The notes: generated from the letters alone by a model not told the origin. Counted from the stretch's first letter, positions 28,060-37,151 are shown. The stretch: DNA of 64,000 nt from Pseudomonas sp. TH31 (GCF_016650815.1 NZ_JAEKEZ010000033.1:310001-374000), one strand, 5' to 3'. A program made the numbers and translations.

Positions 28060-28836
28060 ATGCGAATGAGCAGCGCAAAAGCACTATTGGGTTACGGCGT
28101 CTTCATGCTGGCCAGCAGCAGCGAGGCGCACCAGATCTGGTACGAGCAGCCACCCGGGCAACCCCTGGCGTTGTACTACGGCGAATATGACAAGAACATG
28201 CTGGAAGTCACACCGGGCGGGATGGACCGGTTCCAGCAACTCAAGGGTTGGTCGATTGGCAACAATTCGAAACTATTGAATCTGAGCTTGCAGCGTCAGG
28301 CCTTTGCGGTGGCTCATCAGGCGACGGGCGATGACTCGCTGCTGGCCCAGGACCCGCATTATCCGATCTTTGACCTGCATGAAGCCGACAAAACCCTGAA
28401 AACCCACTGGACGCCTGCGACTCGATGGGTCGGCGATTTACGTGCGCGAACCCCGGAACTGACCCTGGACATCGTGCCCACCGGCCGCGTCGACGGCAAC
28501 AAAGCCCAATTCCAAGTGTACTATTCGAAAAAACCGCTGGCGGATCAGGACGTTATGCTGGAAACCGGCTCCGGCGAAGTCTTTGCCCAGCGTACTGATG
28601 CGGCGGGCAAGGTCAGCTTCGAGTTGCCCTGGCAGGGCACGTATGTGGTGGCGGTCGAATACAAGGACCGCACCCCCGGTGAACGCGTCAGCCCCCAGGG
28701 CAAGACCGAGCCGTACGACCTCAAGAGCTTCAGCTCGACGCTGTCGTTCTATCGGACGCAGGGCAAACCATCGTTGCCACGGGCACCGTCGCAACTGCCA
28801 GCCTCCGAAGTCGCCCGGTTGAAGAAACAAGCCTGA
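28060..28836 (+). CDS. DUF4198-type exported protein
   Basis: 258 residues. The N-terminal hydrophobic segment ends near S-S-E-A-H-Q, so the mature protein would begin with His (AHQIWYEQPPG), a feature of periplasmic metal-linked DUF4198/NikM-like proteins. A carbohydrate-binding-like beta domain follows (TLDIVPTGRVDGNKAQFQVY, AAGKVSFELPWQGTYVVAVE). It lies 27 bases before the membrane acyltransferase and near the OprD porin. Possible role in metal handling, inferred from family only. Confidence 0.65.
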   Translation: MRMSSAKALLGYGVFMLASSSEAHQIWYEQPPGQPLALYYGEYDKNMLEVTPGGMDRFQQLKGWSIGNNSKLLNLSLQRQAFAVAHQATGDDSLLAQDPHYPIFDLHEADKTLKTHWTPATRWVGDLRARTPELTLDIVPTGRVDGNKAQFQVYYSKKPLADQDVMLETGSGEVFAQRTDAAGKVSFELPWQGTYVVAVEYKDRTPGERVSPQGKTEPYDLKSFSSTLSFYRTQGKPSLPRAPSQLPASEVARLKKQA

Positions 28837-28863
28837 TCCATCGCCCCTACAGGAGTCACCGAT

Positions 28864-30067
28864 ATGTCCCAATCTTCAGGATTGGCCGGGCAGGCGGGAA
28901 GTGTTTCCGCTGCGCTGGCCGCCCCCTGGTAAAAGCCAACACCCGGATGTTGGCCATTGATGCCTTGCGCGGTTTCGTCATGCTGTTGATGTTGATCGAC
29001 CATGTGCGCGAAACCTTTCTGTTGCATCGTCAGGTAACCGATCCAATCGACGCCTTGAGTGTAACGCCCGACTTGTACTTCACCCGGATGCTCAGTGAAA
29101 TCTGCGCGCCAGTCTTCATCTTCCTCACCGGCCTGTCGGCCTGGCTCTACAGCCAGAAACACACCGCCAGTGAAACCTCGGTGTTCCTGCTCAAGCGCGG
29201 GTTCTTCCTGGTGTTTCTGGAAATCACCTTCGTCTGCTTCGCCTGGAACGCCGAGTTCCCGCCCAAGACCTTGTGGTTGCAGGTGATCTGGTGCATCGGC
29301 ATCTGCATGATCGTGCTCGCCGGGTTGCTGCACTTCAAGCGCGGCTGGCTGATCGTGCTCGGGGTGGTCATCGTTGCCGGGCATAACCTGTTCGATACCG
29401 TGACCGTCGGGCCGGAGTCGCCGTTCTTCGTGCCTTGGTCGATCCTGCATCAACGGGTGTTTATCGACATCACCGAGTTCACCGGGCGCGCACTACTTAT
29501 CCGGTGTTGCCGTGGATTGGGGTGATTCTGCTGGGTTGGGCCATCGGGCCGTGGTTCGGCAAGGACATGGAGCCGGCCGAGCGCATTTCCCGGTTGGTCA
29601 AACTCGGCGTCGGCTTGCTGGTGGCGTTTGTGTTCATTCGTTACTTGAACGTCTACGGCGAGAAGCCTTGGGTGCAGACCGGTGACTCGTTGCGCACCTT
29701 CATGAGTTTCATGAGCGCGAAGAAGTACCCGCCGTCGTTGATGTTCCTGATGCCAACGCTTGGTTTGGGGCTCCTTTTGCTGGCGTTGTTCGAGAAGCTG
29801 CAGGATCGCTGGTCCACCGCGACGCTGGCGATCTACGGCGGCGCGCCGATGTTTTTCTATTTGCTGCACCTGTATGTGCTCAAGGCCATGTACCTGGCGG
29901 CGGTCGCGATCTGGGGCGCCAATCAGGGCGCGTATTACGGCTTCGATAACCTGCCGACGGTGTGGCTGTGGAGCGCGATTCTCGGGGTGTTGCTGTTCTT
30001 CCCGACTCGCTGGTTCGCTGCTCTGAAGCAGCGGCGTCGCGACATCGCGATCCTCAAATACCTCTGA
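28864..30067 (+). pseudogene. DUF1624/HGSNAT-type membrane acyltransferase, two frameshifts as read
   Basis: Polytopic membrane protein with the family start MLAIDALRGFVMLLMLIDHVR and later segments VLPWIGVILLGWAIGPWFG and FFYLLHLYVLKAMYLAA. The ATG at 28864 (M-S-Q-S-S-G) opens a 22-codon frame ending at a stop in GGTAA. One extra C in the C run at 28922-28926 would join it to the main frame. A second one-base gap near 29480-29490 (ACCGGGCGCGC) splits the middle. With both restored the protein is 401 residues. The two lesions are of the same kind as those in three other chromosomal genes here. Confidence 0.7.
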
Positions 30068-30152
30068 GGTGCATACCTCTTGGTGAGTTGCCCATGGTGT
30101 CCCCCGTTCGGCGGGACACCTTGCAGACCCCGGACTTGTGTGGAGTTGCACT

Positions 30153-31496
30153 GTGAAGACCCTATCGACACATACCCTGCTATTGGCATTGGGCGGGCAG
30201 TCGCTGCTCGTCCTCGCTTCAGAGCAAGACAACGCAAAAGGCTTTGTCGAGGACAGTCAGTGGAGCCTGCTCAACCGCAGCGTCTACGACCGCCGCGACT
30301 ATGAACACGGTTCGTTGAGCAATGGCGCACGCAATGCCTACAAACCTCGCGCCCAACGCAGCGACCTCGCCGAGGAATGGGCCTACGGCTTGATGGCCGA
30401 TTTCACCTCCGGCTACACCCGCGGCATCGTAGGCTTTGGCCTCGATGCTCATGCCTATTCCGGCTGGGAACTGGACAGTGGAGGTGGGCGGGCTGGCAAG
30501 GCGCGGCTGCTCGGCGTCGACAATGACGGCCACCCCAAGGATGAATTCAGTCGTGGAGGTGCCGTGGCCAAACTGCGGTTTTCCTCCACCGAACTGCGCT
30601 ACGGCGAACAGCGAGTGAAAACCCCGGTGTTTGGCTCATCCGACAGCCGCCTGCTGCCTGAAACCGCCACCGGCTGGCTACTGACCAGCCGCGAACTGCC
30701 CGCCACCACGCTGTACGGCGGCCACTTCAACGAAAGCACTGACCGCAACGCCACCAGCCATGACCAAGGCTTTGTGGTCAATTACTCCAATGGCAAACAG
30801 GGCGACAGCTTTGATCTGGTGGGCGTGCGCAACACGGCGCTCAAAGGGCTCAACGCCAGCCTGTTCAGTGCGGTCTACGCTGACACTTGGCGCCAGCACT
30901 ACCTCGGCGCGGTTTATACCCAGCCGTTGGCCGACGGCCAGGACCTGACCTTCGACCTTAATCTCTATCGCACCCAAGACACCGGCAAGGCCTTGTCCGG
31001 CCGGATCGACAACACCACCTGGAGTTTTCTGACGACCTACAAGGCCGGCTCCCACAGCTTCGGCCTGGGTTATCAGAAAGTCGACGGCGACACGCCCTAC
31101 GACTACGTCACCCGCGGTGCCATCTACCTGAGCAACGCCGTGGCCCTGTCCGACTTCAACGCGCCGCAAGAGGCGTCCTGGCAAGCCAGATACGACCTGA
31201 ACATGACCGGCTACGGCATTCCCGGCCTGACCTTCGGCGCACTGTATGTGCGCGGCAGCGGCATCGACGGCAGCCATATGGACCCGAACGGCGGCTACAA
31301 ATGGCTGGGTTACGGGCAGGGCGGCAAACACTGGGAGCGCGATCTGCAAGCCAAATACGTGGTGCAATCCGGCGCCGCGAAGAATCTCGCGTTTACCTTG
31401 CGCCACGCCGTACATCGCGGGAATGCCGCTCAGGCGGAACTGGATGCCAACCAGATCAGGCTGGCTATCGAGTACCCGCTGGGCGGGAAATTCTGA
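30153..31496 (+). CDS. OprD-family outer-membrane porin
   Basis: 447 residues. Signal peptide (VKTLSTHTLLLALGGQSLLV), mature start with FVEDSQWSLLNRSVYDRRDY, and the C-terminal aromatic end (IEYPLGGKF) of an 18-strand barrel. The family mediates specific uptake of small acids, amino acids or peptides. The GTG at 30153 is chosen: GGAG lies 7 bases upstream. The porin may serve one of the nearby catabolic loci; its substrate is unknown. Confidence 0.88.
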   Translation: MKTLSTHTLLLALGGQSLLVLASEQDNAKGFVEDSQWSLLNRSVYDRRDYEHGSLSNGARNAYKPRAQRSDLAEEWAYGLMADFTSGYTRGIVGFGLDAHAYSGWELDSGGGRAGKARLLGVDNDGHPKDEFSRGGAVAKLRFSSTELRYGEQRVKTPVFGSSDSRLLPETATGWLLTSRELPATTLYGGHFNESTDRNATSHDQGFVVNYSNGKQGDSFDLVGVRNTALKGLNASLFSAVYADTWRQHYLGAVYTQPLADGQDLTFDLNLYRTQDTGKALSGRIDNTTWSFLTTYKAGSHSFGLGYQKVDGDTPYDYVTRGAIYLSNAVALSDFNAPQEASWQARYDLNMTGYGIPGLTFGALYVRGSGIDGSHMDPNGGYKWLGYGQGGKHWERDLQAKYVVQSGAAKNLAFTLRHAVHRGNAAQAELDANQIRLAIEYPLGGKF

Positions 31497-31725
31497 GTGC
31501 GCAAACGAGAGACCCTGTGAAACCCGGAGCAATCAACCCAGCAGAAATTTTTTTGAAATCAAGGGGTTGCCAGCTTCGGGAAATCAGTACATAATTCACG
31601 CCATCGAAAGCACAGACGGCTGAAAAAGCCTAATGTTTTCAAAGGGTTAGAGAATGATTTAATCATCTCTCGAAGCTCAGCGTTTGTATGCATTTGGTGT
31701 CGTGCTACTGACATCAGATGTTTGA

Positions 31726-31799
31726 GGCCGAGTAGCAAAATGGTTATGCAGTGGATTGCAAATCCACCTACGCCGGTTCGATTCCGACCTCGGCCTCCA
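31726..31799 (+). tRNA. tRNA-Cys (GCA)
   Basis: Acceptor stem GGCCGAG/CTCGGCC, anticodon stem GTGGA/TCCAC with loop TTGCAAA (anticodon GCA at 31758-31760), T arm containing GGTTCGATTCC, and an encoded CCA at 31797-31799. 74 nt. In Pseudomonas tRNA-Cys usually sits in a Gly-Cys-Leu cluster; the Leu gene here is only a fragment. Confidence 0.95.
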
Positions 31800-31808
31800 C
31801 TTTAAACG

Positions 31809-31847
31809 AGCTCCGTAGATCTTTGATCTACGGAGCTTTTTTATTTT
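31809..31847 (+). terminator. Rho-independent terminator after tRNA-Cys
   Basis: AGCTCCGTAGATC, loop TTT, GATCTACGGAGCT then TTTTTATTTT: a perfect 13-bp stem with a T tract directly after the tRNA gene. Confidence 0.9.
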
Positions 31848-31992
31848 CGCGGTCCTGCAAGATTTAGTCTTGAAAAGGGCATCTGCGAACTTGCTTCACC
31901 GGGGCGGGGTGTATATATTTCCCCCTCTGTTGCACAAGCGTCAGAACTGCCAGTTTTTTTGGGCAGCCGTAAGACCGCTTGATCGCGCTACC

Positions 31993-32031
31993 GCCCGAAT
32001 GGCGAAATTGGTAGACGCATGGGACTTAAAA
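31993..32031 (+). pseudogene. 5' fragment of tRNA-Leu (UAA), probable attL side
   Basis: GCCCGAATGGCGAAATTGG and the following GTAGACGCATGGGACTTAAA match the acceptor, D arm and anticodon region (TAA) of tRNA-Leu. The match stops after ACTTAAAA. The variable arm, T arm and 3' acceptor strand are missing and unrelated sequence follows. This is where chromosomal sequence stops and prophage-like sequence begins, so it is a candidate integration scar. The matching 3' half is not in the window. Confidence 0.7.
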
Positions 32032-32435
32032 GCATCTGACTGTCAACACCCCTTCAGATCCTCCGCATTTCTTCGATTCACTCTCAACACCCCGCAAACA
32101 CTAGGCCTCAGCCACTTCACCATCGACATTCTGCTCTCCATCTCCAGGCTGATTTTTTCGCCTTGGTAGCTTTTTGGGAGCTGGTGGTCAAATTAGGGCC
32201 ATCTCCTGGCAGCTTCTGGTCACGCGACTAAGCTCTCGCCAAATTATTTTCACTTTTCTCAAAAATATTTTTACCACCGTTTTGCAGCTCCCAAGCGCAC
32301 CCTTTTGGCTTTCTTCGGGCGATAAAAAACCCGGTCGCTGGGCCAGGTTTTTGGGAGTGCCTCGGGCATCATGCCAGGGCCTCAGTTGAGCATCGTGCTC
32401 GGGTGAATCAGGTCTATCTCAGGAAGCCGGTAGCG
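32032..32435. other. Gene-free prophage edge
   Basis: About 400 bases without a supportable gene on either strand, lower in GC than the chromosome to the left. It holds the terminator at 32324-32352. No integrase, direct repeat of the tRNA or other attachment-site feature is evident. Confidence 0.5.
32324..32352 (-). terminator. Rho-independent terminator of the leftward HTH gene
   Basis: AAAAAACCCGG and CCAGGTTTTT form a stem. On the minus strand it ends in a T run, downstream of the HTH gene at 32436-32624. Confidence 0.7.
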
Positions 32436-32624
32436 TCACGCAGGGCAGTACATGGTCTCCGAAAAACGTACTACGTCCGCACGTTTGTAAAACACTCTTC
32501 GGCTGATGTGCTTATGCGCTGGAATTTTATCAATATGCTTCCCCGCATATCGCCAAAATCGCAGGGTTTCCGCAGAAACACCAAGGATCGTAGCAGCCTC
32601 TTCGGCGCGGATATAATCGCTCAT
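32436..32624 (-). CDS. Small MerR-like helix-turn-helix DNA-binding protein
   Basis: 62 residues: SDYIRAEEAATILGVSAETL then RFWRYAGKHIDKIPAHKHI and RRVFYKRADVVRF. This is the HTH_17/excisionase-type winged HTH in which a column of the domain reads R-x-W...P...R...Y...D-V. AGGA lies 7-8 bases before the ATG. It may be the prophage's excisionase or a small repressor. It reads leftward at the prophage edge, next to inverted repeats that could be its operators. Confidence 0.7.
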   Translation of the reverse strand: MSDYIRAEEAATILGVSAETLRFWRYAGKHIDKIPAHKHISRRVFYKRADVVRFSETMYCPA

Positions 32625-32636
32625 ACAACATTCCTT

Positions 32637-32759
32637 TTAACGTAAATGGTCATGCAAATCAGGCCTGTCTCCCCGATCTGTCAATTTACGTTAAATGTTT
32701 GGTTGAGGGCCGTCAAGGTGCGAGATGCAGAAACATATGAGTATGTCAAGAGCATACTC
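32637..32759. promoter_or_regulatory. Operator-like inverted repeats next to the HTH gene
   Basis: TTAACGTAAAT at 32637-32647 and its exact reverse complement ATTTACGTTAA at 32684-32694 flank 36 bases just upstream of the HTH gene. A second palindrome, GAGTATG (32739-32745) and CATACTC (32753-32759), follows. Likely control sites of the prophage edge; binding protein unknown. Confidence 0.5.
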
Positions 32760-32771
32760 TTAGATGGGCAT

Positions 32772-32813
32772 AAAAAAGCCCGGACGGGGTAGCAAGAGAG
32801 ACCGTCCAGGCTT
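32772..32813 (-). terminator. Rho-independent terminator of the leftward primase-like gene
   Basis: AAAAAAGCCCGGACGG and CCGTCCAGGCTT form a 12-bp stem. Read on the minus strand it ends in TTTTTT, about 100 bases past the stop codon at 32910. Confidence 0.8.
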
Positions 32814-32909
32814 GGTGCTGAGGGAAAAAGGAGGTAAACCCTGAACACAACTAATTATAACATAGTAATTATATAAGTGTTCGTGGTTGGCTACTTTTTG
32901 TTATCAAAT

Positions 32910-34208
32910 TTACATTGTATTGAGGTTTAGGTCGCCTATTTCGTTTTGGGCTTTGAAACCGTTGGTGCCAGGCTTGTGCTTAATACGAGCGCTTACTATT
33001 TTCCCTTCTGCTTTAATCAGATCCTTGATGTTCTCCATTGGTGTGCTTGTTGCTTTCGAGATCTTCGAGATTACTGAGTTGCTGATCTTGATGGCCATCT
33101 CGCTATTACCACTGCCATAGACTCTATGCCAAAAGTGACGGCCCGCATGTTCGCCCGACATTACTTGCAATTCCATCAGGATCGTTTCACCACCAGTCTT
33201 TGTTGGCTTGCTGTTGAATGACCTGAACTTAATCATGGCATCGTGGGTTGGCATGGCCTCCGTTGAGTCCGCTTTCTTGTTGACGATCTTAATGTCGCCT
33301 TGTTTTCTGAACTTTCTTTTCAATGAGTTGATGTGAGACTTCGCGAAGATTTGGCATGAGCGCCATGCTGCTGCTTCCTGCGATTCACCTGGTCGTGGCC
33401 TGTTTCTTGGATACTGCATGTCGCGGAAGTATTCATTGCCAGCGTGGTCAATGTTGTCTACTTCGAAAATTCGCTTTGCGATCTCATCCTGGGTTGAAGA
33501 TGTAATCATGCCGCCGATGATCCGATTCAGTTCATAAGACCTCCCACGAGCACCTGTTTGACCTGTTGCCTTACGAGGCGCGCCTGGTTTGTATTCGACT
33601 TCTAAGCCATACGTAGACTGGTGAAGCTTAAAGTCGTCGACGTCAGCTGGATTGCCTGGGTTGTAAAAGCTGATCGCATAGTCTTTACGTTCAGGGTGGG
33701 CCGTATAGACGTAATAGCACTGGGACAGCGTTCTCCAGCAAGGATCAATTGCCCGAAGTAGGCGCCCATCAATGAAGTCGTCCAGGGCCTCAAGCATTGC
33801 CGCACAGATAGCGTTGTGCTCTTCGGGGAAAACTGGCCTAGAAGGTGCGATCACAATCCGAAAGCGCGGTGCGGCAAGCGTATGGCTATGGCTGGTGTAC
33901 ACGAAGTGCTCAAGGTTCAGATCGAGTAGGGCATCTTCCACTTCCTCCAGAGCAACCATGTCGTCGTCATAACCCATACCAAGCTTCTGGTCGATATCGA
34001 AAATGATGACTGACGAGGAGATCACGTTGGAGTCGTTGCGTGTGGGTAATCTAAAAGTGGCCGGCACGAACGTCTTGGCATTCGTTTTCTCGACCAAAAC
34101 TGTTGGGAGTTCAAAGTGTGTCTTGAACAGGGACTTCAGGGAGTCTGTTGTTTGAGTGGTTACATGGCCTGTCGCGGCTGATGTTTGTGTTGAATACTTG
34201 ATTGTCAT
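32910..34208 (-). CDS. Primase-like (AEP-type) protein with a C-terminal DUF669-like domain
   Basis: 432 residues. Residues about 60-180 carry IIFDIDQKLG, LEHFVYTSHSHTLAAPRFRI and an R-x-V-F-P-E-E-H segment, the D-x-D / S-x-S-H / R-h-R-h-V-h pattern of archaeo-eukaryotic-type primases found in phages and plasmids. The last ~110 residues (ILMELQVMSGEHAGRHFWHR ... NEIGDL) resemble DUF669, usually a separate phage replication-linked protein. The start at 34208 has GAAGGCA upstream; the frame is open further up through a conserved leader. It is divergent from the helicase at 34731. The AEP call is by pattern and should be tested. Confidence 0.6.
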   Translation of the reverse strand: MTIKYSTQTSAATGHVTTQTTDSLKSLFKTHFELPTVLVEKTNAKTFVPATFRLPTRNDSNVISSSVIIFDIDQKLGMGYDDDMVALEEVEDALLDLNLEHFVYTSHSHTLAAPRFRIVIAPSRPVFPEEHNAICAAMLEALDDFIDGRLLRAIDPCWRTLSQCYYVYTAHPERKDYAISFYNPGNPADVDDFKLHQSTYGLEVEYKPGAPRKATGQTGARGRSYELNRIIGGMITSSTQDEIAKRIFEVDNIDHAGNEYFRDMQYPRNRPRPGESQEAAAWRSCQIFAKSHINSLKRKFRKQGDIKIVNKKADSTEAMPTHDAMIKFRSFNSKPTKTGGETILMELQVMSGEHAGRHFWHRVYGSGNSEMAIKISNSVISKISKATSTPMENIKDLIKAEGKIVSARIKHKPGTNGFKAQNEIGDLNLNTM

Positions 34209-34217
34209 TTTGGTTGC

Positions 34218-34272
34218 CTTCTTTGCTTTAAGGGCTCTCACCGCCCTGATGTATCCAGTATTAAAAATGAGC
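34218..34272 (-). promoter_or_regulatory. Promoter/leader copy 1 with hairpin, upstream of the primase-like gene
   Basis: On the minus strand the leader reads GCTCATTTTTAATACTGGAT, then a hairpin with stem AGGGC/GCCCT and loop GGTGAGA (34231-34247), then GAAGG before the ATG. The copy at 34664-34722 in front of the divergent helicase has the same layout and the same loop. A TTGCGC...TAATAC pair with 17-base spacing could be the promoter. Confidence 0.6.
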
Positions 34273-34289
34273 AAACCTTCGCGCAACAC

Positions 34290-34650
34290 TTTTCTAAAGT
34301 ATTTGGGCTTCGCTAGTTAGTGGAAAGCAATCAAGAGCTGAGCAGCGTGATGTATATAGGTCGAAGCGATGAGTTCCGTGCTTCTGGGCTTTCAAGTAGT
34401 AAGTTGAGCTGAGGCGTATTTACAAGAAGTCTTCCTAAGCCAAAGATGTGGCCCATCACCCCCGTCCTGGAGCTACCCCCACTACCCAACTCTCTATTAA
34501 GAAGAAAAAAGAAATGGGCTACCCCCACTACTACCAGGGCAGTGCTTGGGCCGCTAAAACATTTGGTTCAGGAGGACTTTTTCTTGGGTCGTTTGATTGA
34601 GGCTATGTATAGGTAACTTATTTAATTTGCCTATTTATTTGGTTTGGCAT
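34290..34650. other. Intergenic control region between divergent replication genes
   Basis: No supportable gene in about 360 bases. It contains a composite element at 34472-34580: two direct copies of GCTACCCCCACTAC (34472-34485 and 34518-34531), a purine-rich core around TAAGAAGAAAAAAGAAATGG, and CTAAAACATTTGGTTCAG on the right. A related element lies at 61395-61510. Being between primase- and helicase-like genes, this region may include a replication origin; no clear iteron array was seen. Confidence 0.5.
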
Positions 34651-34663
34651 TGATTCAGTAGTT

Positions 34664-34722
34664 GCTCATTTTTAATACTAGATACATCAGAGCGGTGAGA
34701 GCTCTGAAAACATCAAAGAAGG
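34664..34722 (+). promoter_or_regulatory. Promoter/leader copy 2 with hairpin, upstream of the helicase gene
   Basis: GCTCATTTTTAATACTAGAT is followed by a hairpin CAGAGC / loop GGTGAGA / GCTCTG (34688-34706) and AGAAGG before the ATG at 34731. Compared with copy 1, one stem pair has changed on both sides (A-T to G-C), keeping the stem. A TTGATT...TAATAC pair with 17-base spacing could be the promoter. Confidence 0.6.
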
Positions 34723-34730
34723 TAATTGAT

Positions 34731-37019
34731 ATGAATGCAGTTAAATCAATAGGCGCCAAGGTAGAAGCCGAGCGCAAAGTAATTATTATCGACAACAACG
34801 AACAATCCCTGGACAAGGCGCTTGAGCTTAAAGAGTACGCCAACGTCACTCGCTTAGTGTCAGTCGACGGCAATGTCCTCCGCGCAGTCTCTGTCGCTTA
34901 TAAGACCTCATCAGGACTCCACAGCGAAGCTCAGGGTCAGATCACTAAGTGCATCTACAGCATGTCGAAGCTGTCCATCGCTCTGCTCATCGCTACAAAC
35001 GACGGCAGTGACAAAGCGTTCGACAGCTCTGCATTCGAGATCGCCCGTGATGCTTTCGTAAGCGGCAAGCTCGAAGAGAAGGCAAACGTCCTGGCCACGG
35101 CCACTGGCCGCGCACCCGAGGCCTGCTTCAATCTGATCCAACGCAAGCTCGCTCAGATGAATGAGCAGATGAACGCGAAGACAAACCTTCTCACAGCTCC
35201 TGGCGAGACCGCAGAGAGCCCAGAAGCGATCACAGCGATCATCCTGAAGGATGGAGGCAGGTTCGCCGTTAGCCTGCCCACGGGCGACGGCAAGACGTCC
35301 AAGATCAACAACCCAGTCATCCAGCACTACCTCGACGCCGGCAAAAAAGTCCTGGTGATCTCCCACCGTCGCTCGATCAACAAAAACGCGGCAAATATGG
35401 AAGGCATTGTCAGCTACGACGAGTGCGACCACCCAGAAATCCTAGCCAATGCAAAAGGCTTGAAAATAGTCGTCAACTCTCTCTCTAACTACAAGTTCAA
35501 GCATTTCATCAGCGGCGTCGACCTGGTGGTGATCGACGAAGCCTCGCAGGTCATCAGTCACGTCCTCGGTGGCGAAGTTAAGAGCCGCCAGGCCGTATGG
35601 GACACCCTGAATTTTGTCGTCAAAAACACCGCTAACGTGATTTTCAGCGATGCAGACATCGACAGCCGCTGCATGACGATGCTGGGTGAATGCAGGCTTT
35701 TCAGGAAGGCCGCTGACCACTCGAATATTACAGTCCGCACCGGTGACATCAATCACGTCCGCGCCTTGGCAGTTGAAGCTGCTGTAGGCACTGATGAGGT
35801 AGCTCCAAAAACCGTGCTGATCGCCTGTGACGTAGTCAAAGAAGCAATGGCCTTGGCAAAAGCAATCGAAAAGAAAGGCGGCCCCAAGGCTCTGGTGATC
35901 AATGCTGACAATGCGCGATGGCCGGAGCAGGCGGCGTTCATTGCGAATCCCAACTCAGATTTGCATAGAGTCGTAATTTACAGCCCGGTCATCACATCTG
36001 CGCTGTCGATTACGTCAGGCCACTTCAAGTCGCACTTTGGTATTTTTCAAGGCCAGATCGTGCCGGGTGACGCCATTCAGATGTTACGCAGGGACAGGAC
36101 TGCCGAAACATTCGTGGTCGGGATCAAGCACCCGCAGTACAACAAGCTTGAAGCAGTGGAAGTGGCTTACAAAAATGACGAAGTGAGGATGGAGGAGCTC
36201 TTGGCATGTCTCACAATCGACGACGAGGCTAAAGACAAGATTCGCTCCGTTGCGTTTGCAAACGTCAAGCTAAGCGAGTTCCAGTGCCTTGAGTACACAC
36301 ATCGTTCCCAGGAGGCATGGTTGCGGGACAACATTCAGAACTGCTTGCCTGCAAGCCTGATCGCCCGTGGATTCAACATCGAAGTTCTTGAGTACGACGA
36401 AGTACAAGCCGAGGCTGGCTCGCGAGCTGATGGCCAGGCACGCAAAGCAGTTAAAAACGAGATCGCAACCAAGCTCATCAATAGCGCTAAAGGCAATGAG
36501 GCGTTGATCCAGGCCGTTGTGGAGGCCGGCTCAGCAAACGAGGAAGAGTTCCTGCAAGCGGTTAGAGGCCAGGCTGCAGCGGTAATGAAGGTCAGTGACT
36601 TCAACAAGTCGGATGCCAAGCTCTGGGGGTTCGGCGAAGGTGAAGCGAAGATTGTGAAATACCGAAAGCTGCACCAGCACTTCCACTGCGACCAGTTCGT
36701 CGAGTTGAGCGCACCGAAAGTCCTGTCTCTTCTCAAACCTGTCGTCCAGGTGATGAGCGAAACGAGTGATTGGTCGGGAGATGACAGTGTTGCGCTCTTC
36801 GACAAGCTCAACGCCATTCGCTCTGACGTCATCAACTTCGGTATCAGAATTGGATCAGCTAAAAGTGAGCAAGCGAAAAAGGCAGACATCACCAAGATCT
36901 TCGGCCAGTTTGGACTTAGCGTAAAGCGTCGTGAGCGCACCAAGGATGTTGACGGCAAAAAGAACTTCTTCTACGTGATTACCCCAGATTCACTCGCTCA
37001 GATGAACCGCTACATCTAA
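34731..37019 (+). CDS. SF2-type replication helicase (CyRepA1/origin-binding-protein-like)
   Basis: 762 residues. Walker A FAVSLPTGDGKTSKI near residue 210, motif Ia-like KVLVISHRRSINKNAANM, then VVNSLSNYKF and Walker B DLVVIDEASQVISHVL, followed by VIFSDADIDSRCM. This order matches helicases of the CyRepA1/herpes-type origin-binding group used by plasmids and phages to start replication. The C-terminal third (about residues 560-762) is unassigned. AGAAGG lies 8 bases before the ATG. Likely the replication initiator with the divergent primase-like protein. Confidence 0.68.
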   Translation: MNAVKSIGAKVEAERKVIIIDNNEQSLDKALELKEYANVTRLVSVDGNVLRAVSVAYKTSSGLHSEAQGQITKCIYSMSKLSIALLIATNDGSDKAFDSSAFEIARDAFVSGKLEEKANVLATATGRAPEACFNLIQRKLAQMNEQMNAKTNLLTAPGETAESPEAITAIILKDGGRFAVSLPTGDGKTSKINNPVIQHYLDAGKKVLVISHRRSINKNAANMEGIVSYDECDHPEILANAKGLKIVVNSLSNYKFKHFISGVDLVVIDEASQVISHVLGGEVKSRQAVWDTLNFVVKNTANVIFSDADIDSRCMTMLGECRLFRKAADHSNITVRTGDINHVRALAVEAAVGTDEVAPKTVLIACDVVKEAMALAKAIEKKGGPKALVINADNARWPEQAAFIANPNSDLHRVVIYSPVITSALSITSGHFKSHFGIFQGQIVPGDAIQMLRRDRTAETFVVGIKHPQYNKLEAVEVAYKNDEVRMEELLACLTIDDEAKDKIRSVAFANVKLSEFQCLEYTHRSQEAWLRDNIQNCLPASLIARGFNIEVLEYDEVQAEAGSRADGQARKAVKNEIATKLINSAKGNEALIQAVVEAGSANEEEFLQAVRGQAAAVMKVSDFNKSDAKLWGFGEGEAKIVKYRKLHQHFHCDQFVELSAPKVLSLLKPVVQVMSETSDWSGDDSVALFDKLNAIRSDVINFGIRIGSAKSEQAKKADITKIFGQFGLSVKRRERTKDVDGKKNFFYVITPDSLAQMNRYI

Positions 37020-37151
37020 GTACAAGGCGCCAAGGAAGGCGCACTAATATACCCAATATAAATATTTTGCCAAACTTGCTAAATGCTATTGAACGGCCAA
37101 AAGCTCATATTTATTATGGAAGGTATAGCAAGAATAAAAAAGGAAAGCTAT

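Noticed and set aside
32826..32890. A perfect GGAGG followed by a possible 11-codon CTG-started peptide
   Set aside because: CTG starts are rare and the peptide (N-T-T-N-Y-N) has no support. The GGAGG is probably chance in an intergenic region.
34218..34722. TAATAC in the two leaders as a T7-like phage RNA polymerase promoter
   Set aside because: Only six bases agree with the T7 consensus, and no single-subunit RNA polymerase gene is in the window. A host-type -35/-10 pair explains it as well.
34662..34730. N-terminal extensions of the primase-like and helicase proteins through the leaders
   Set aside because: Both frames are open and mostly synonymous changes separate them. However, good ribosome sites sit just before the internal ATGs, and the compensatory stem change explains the conservation better.
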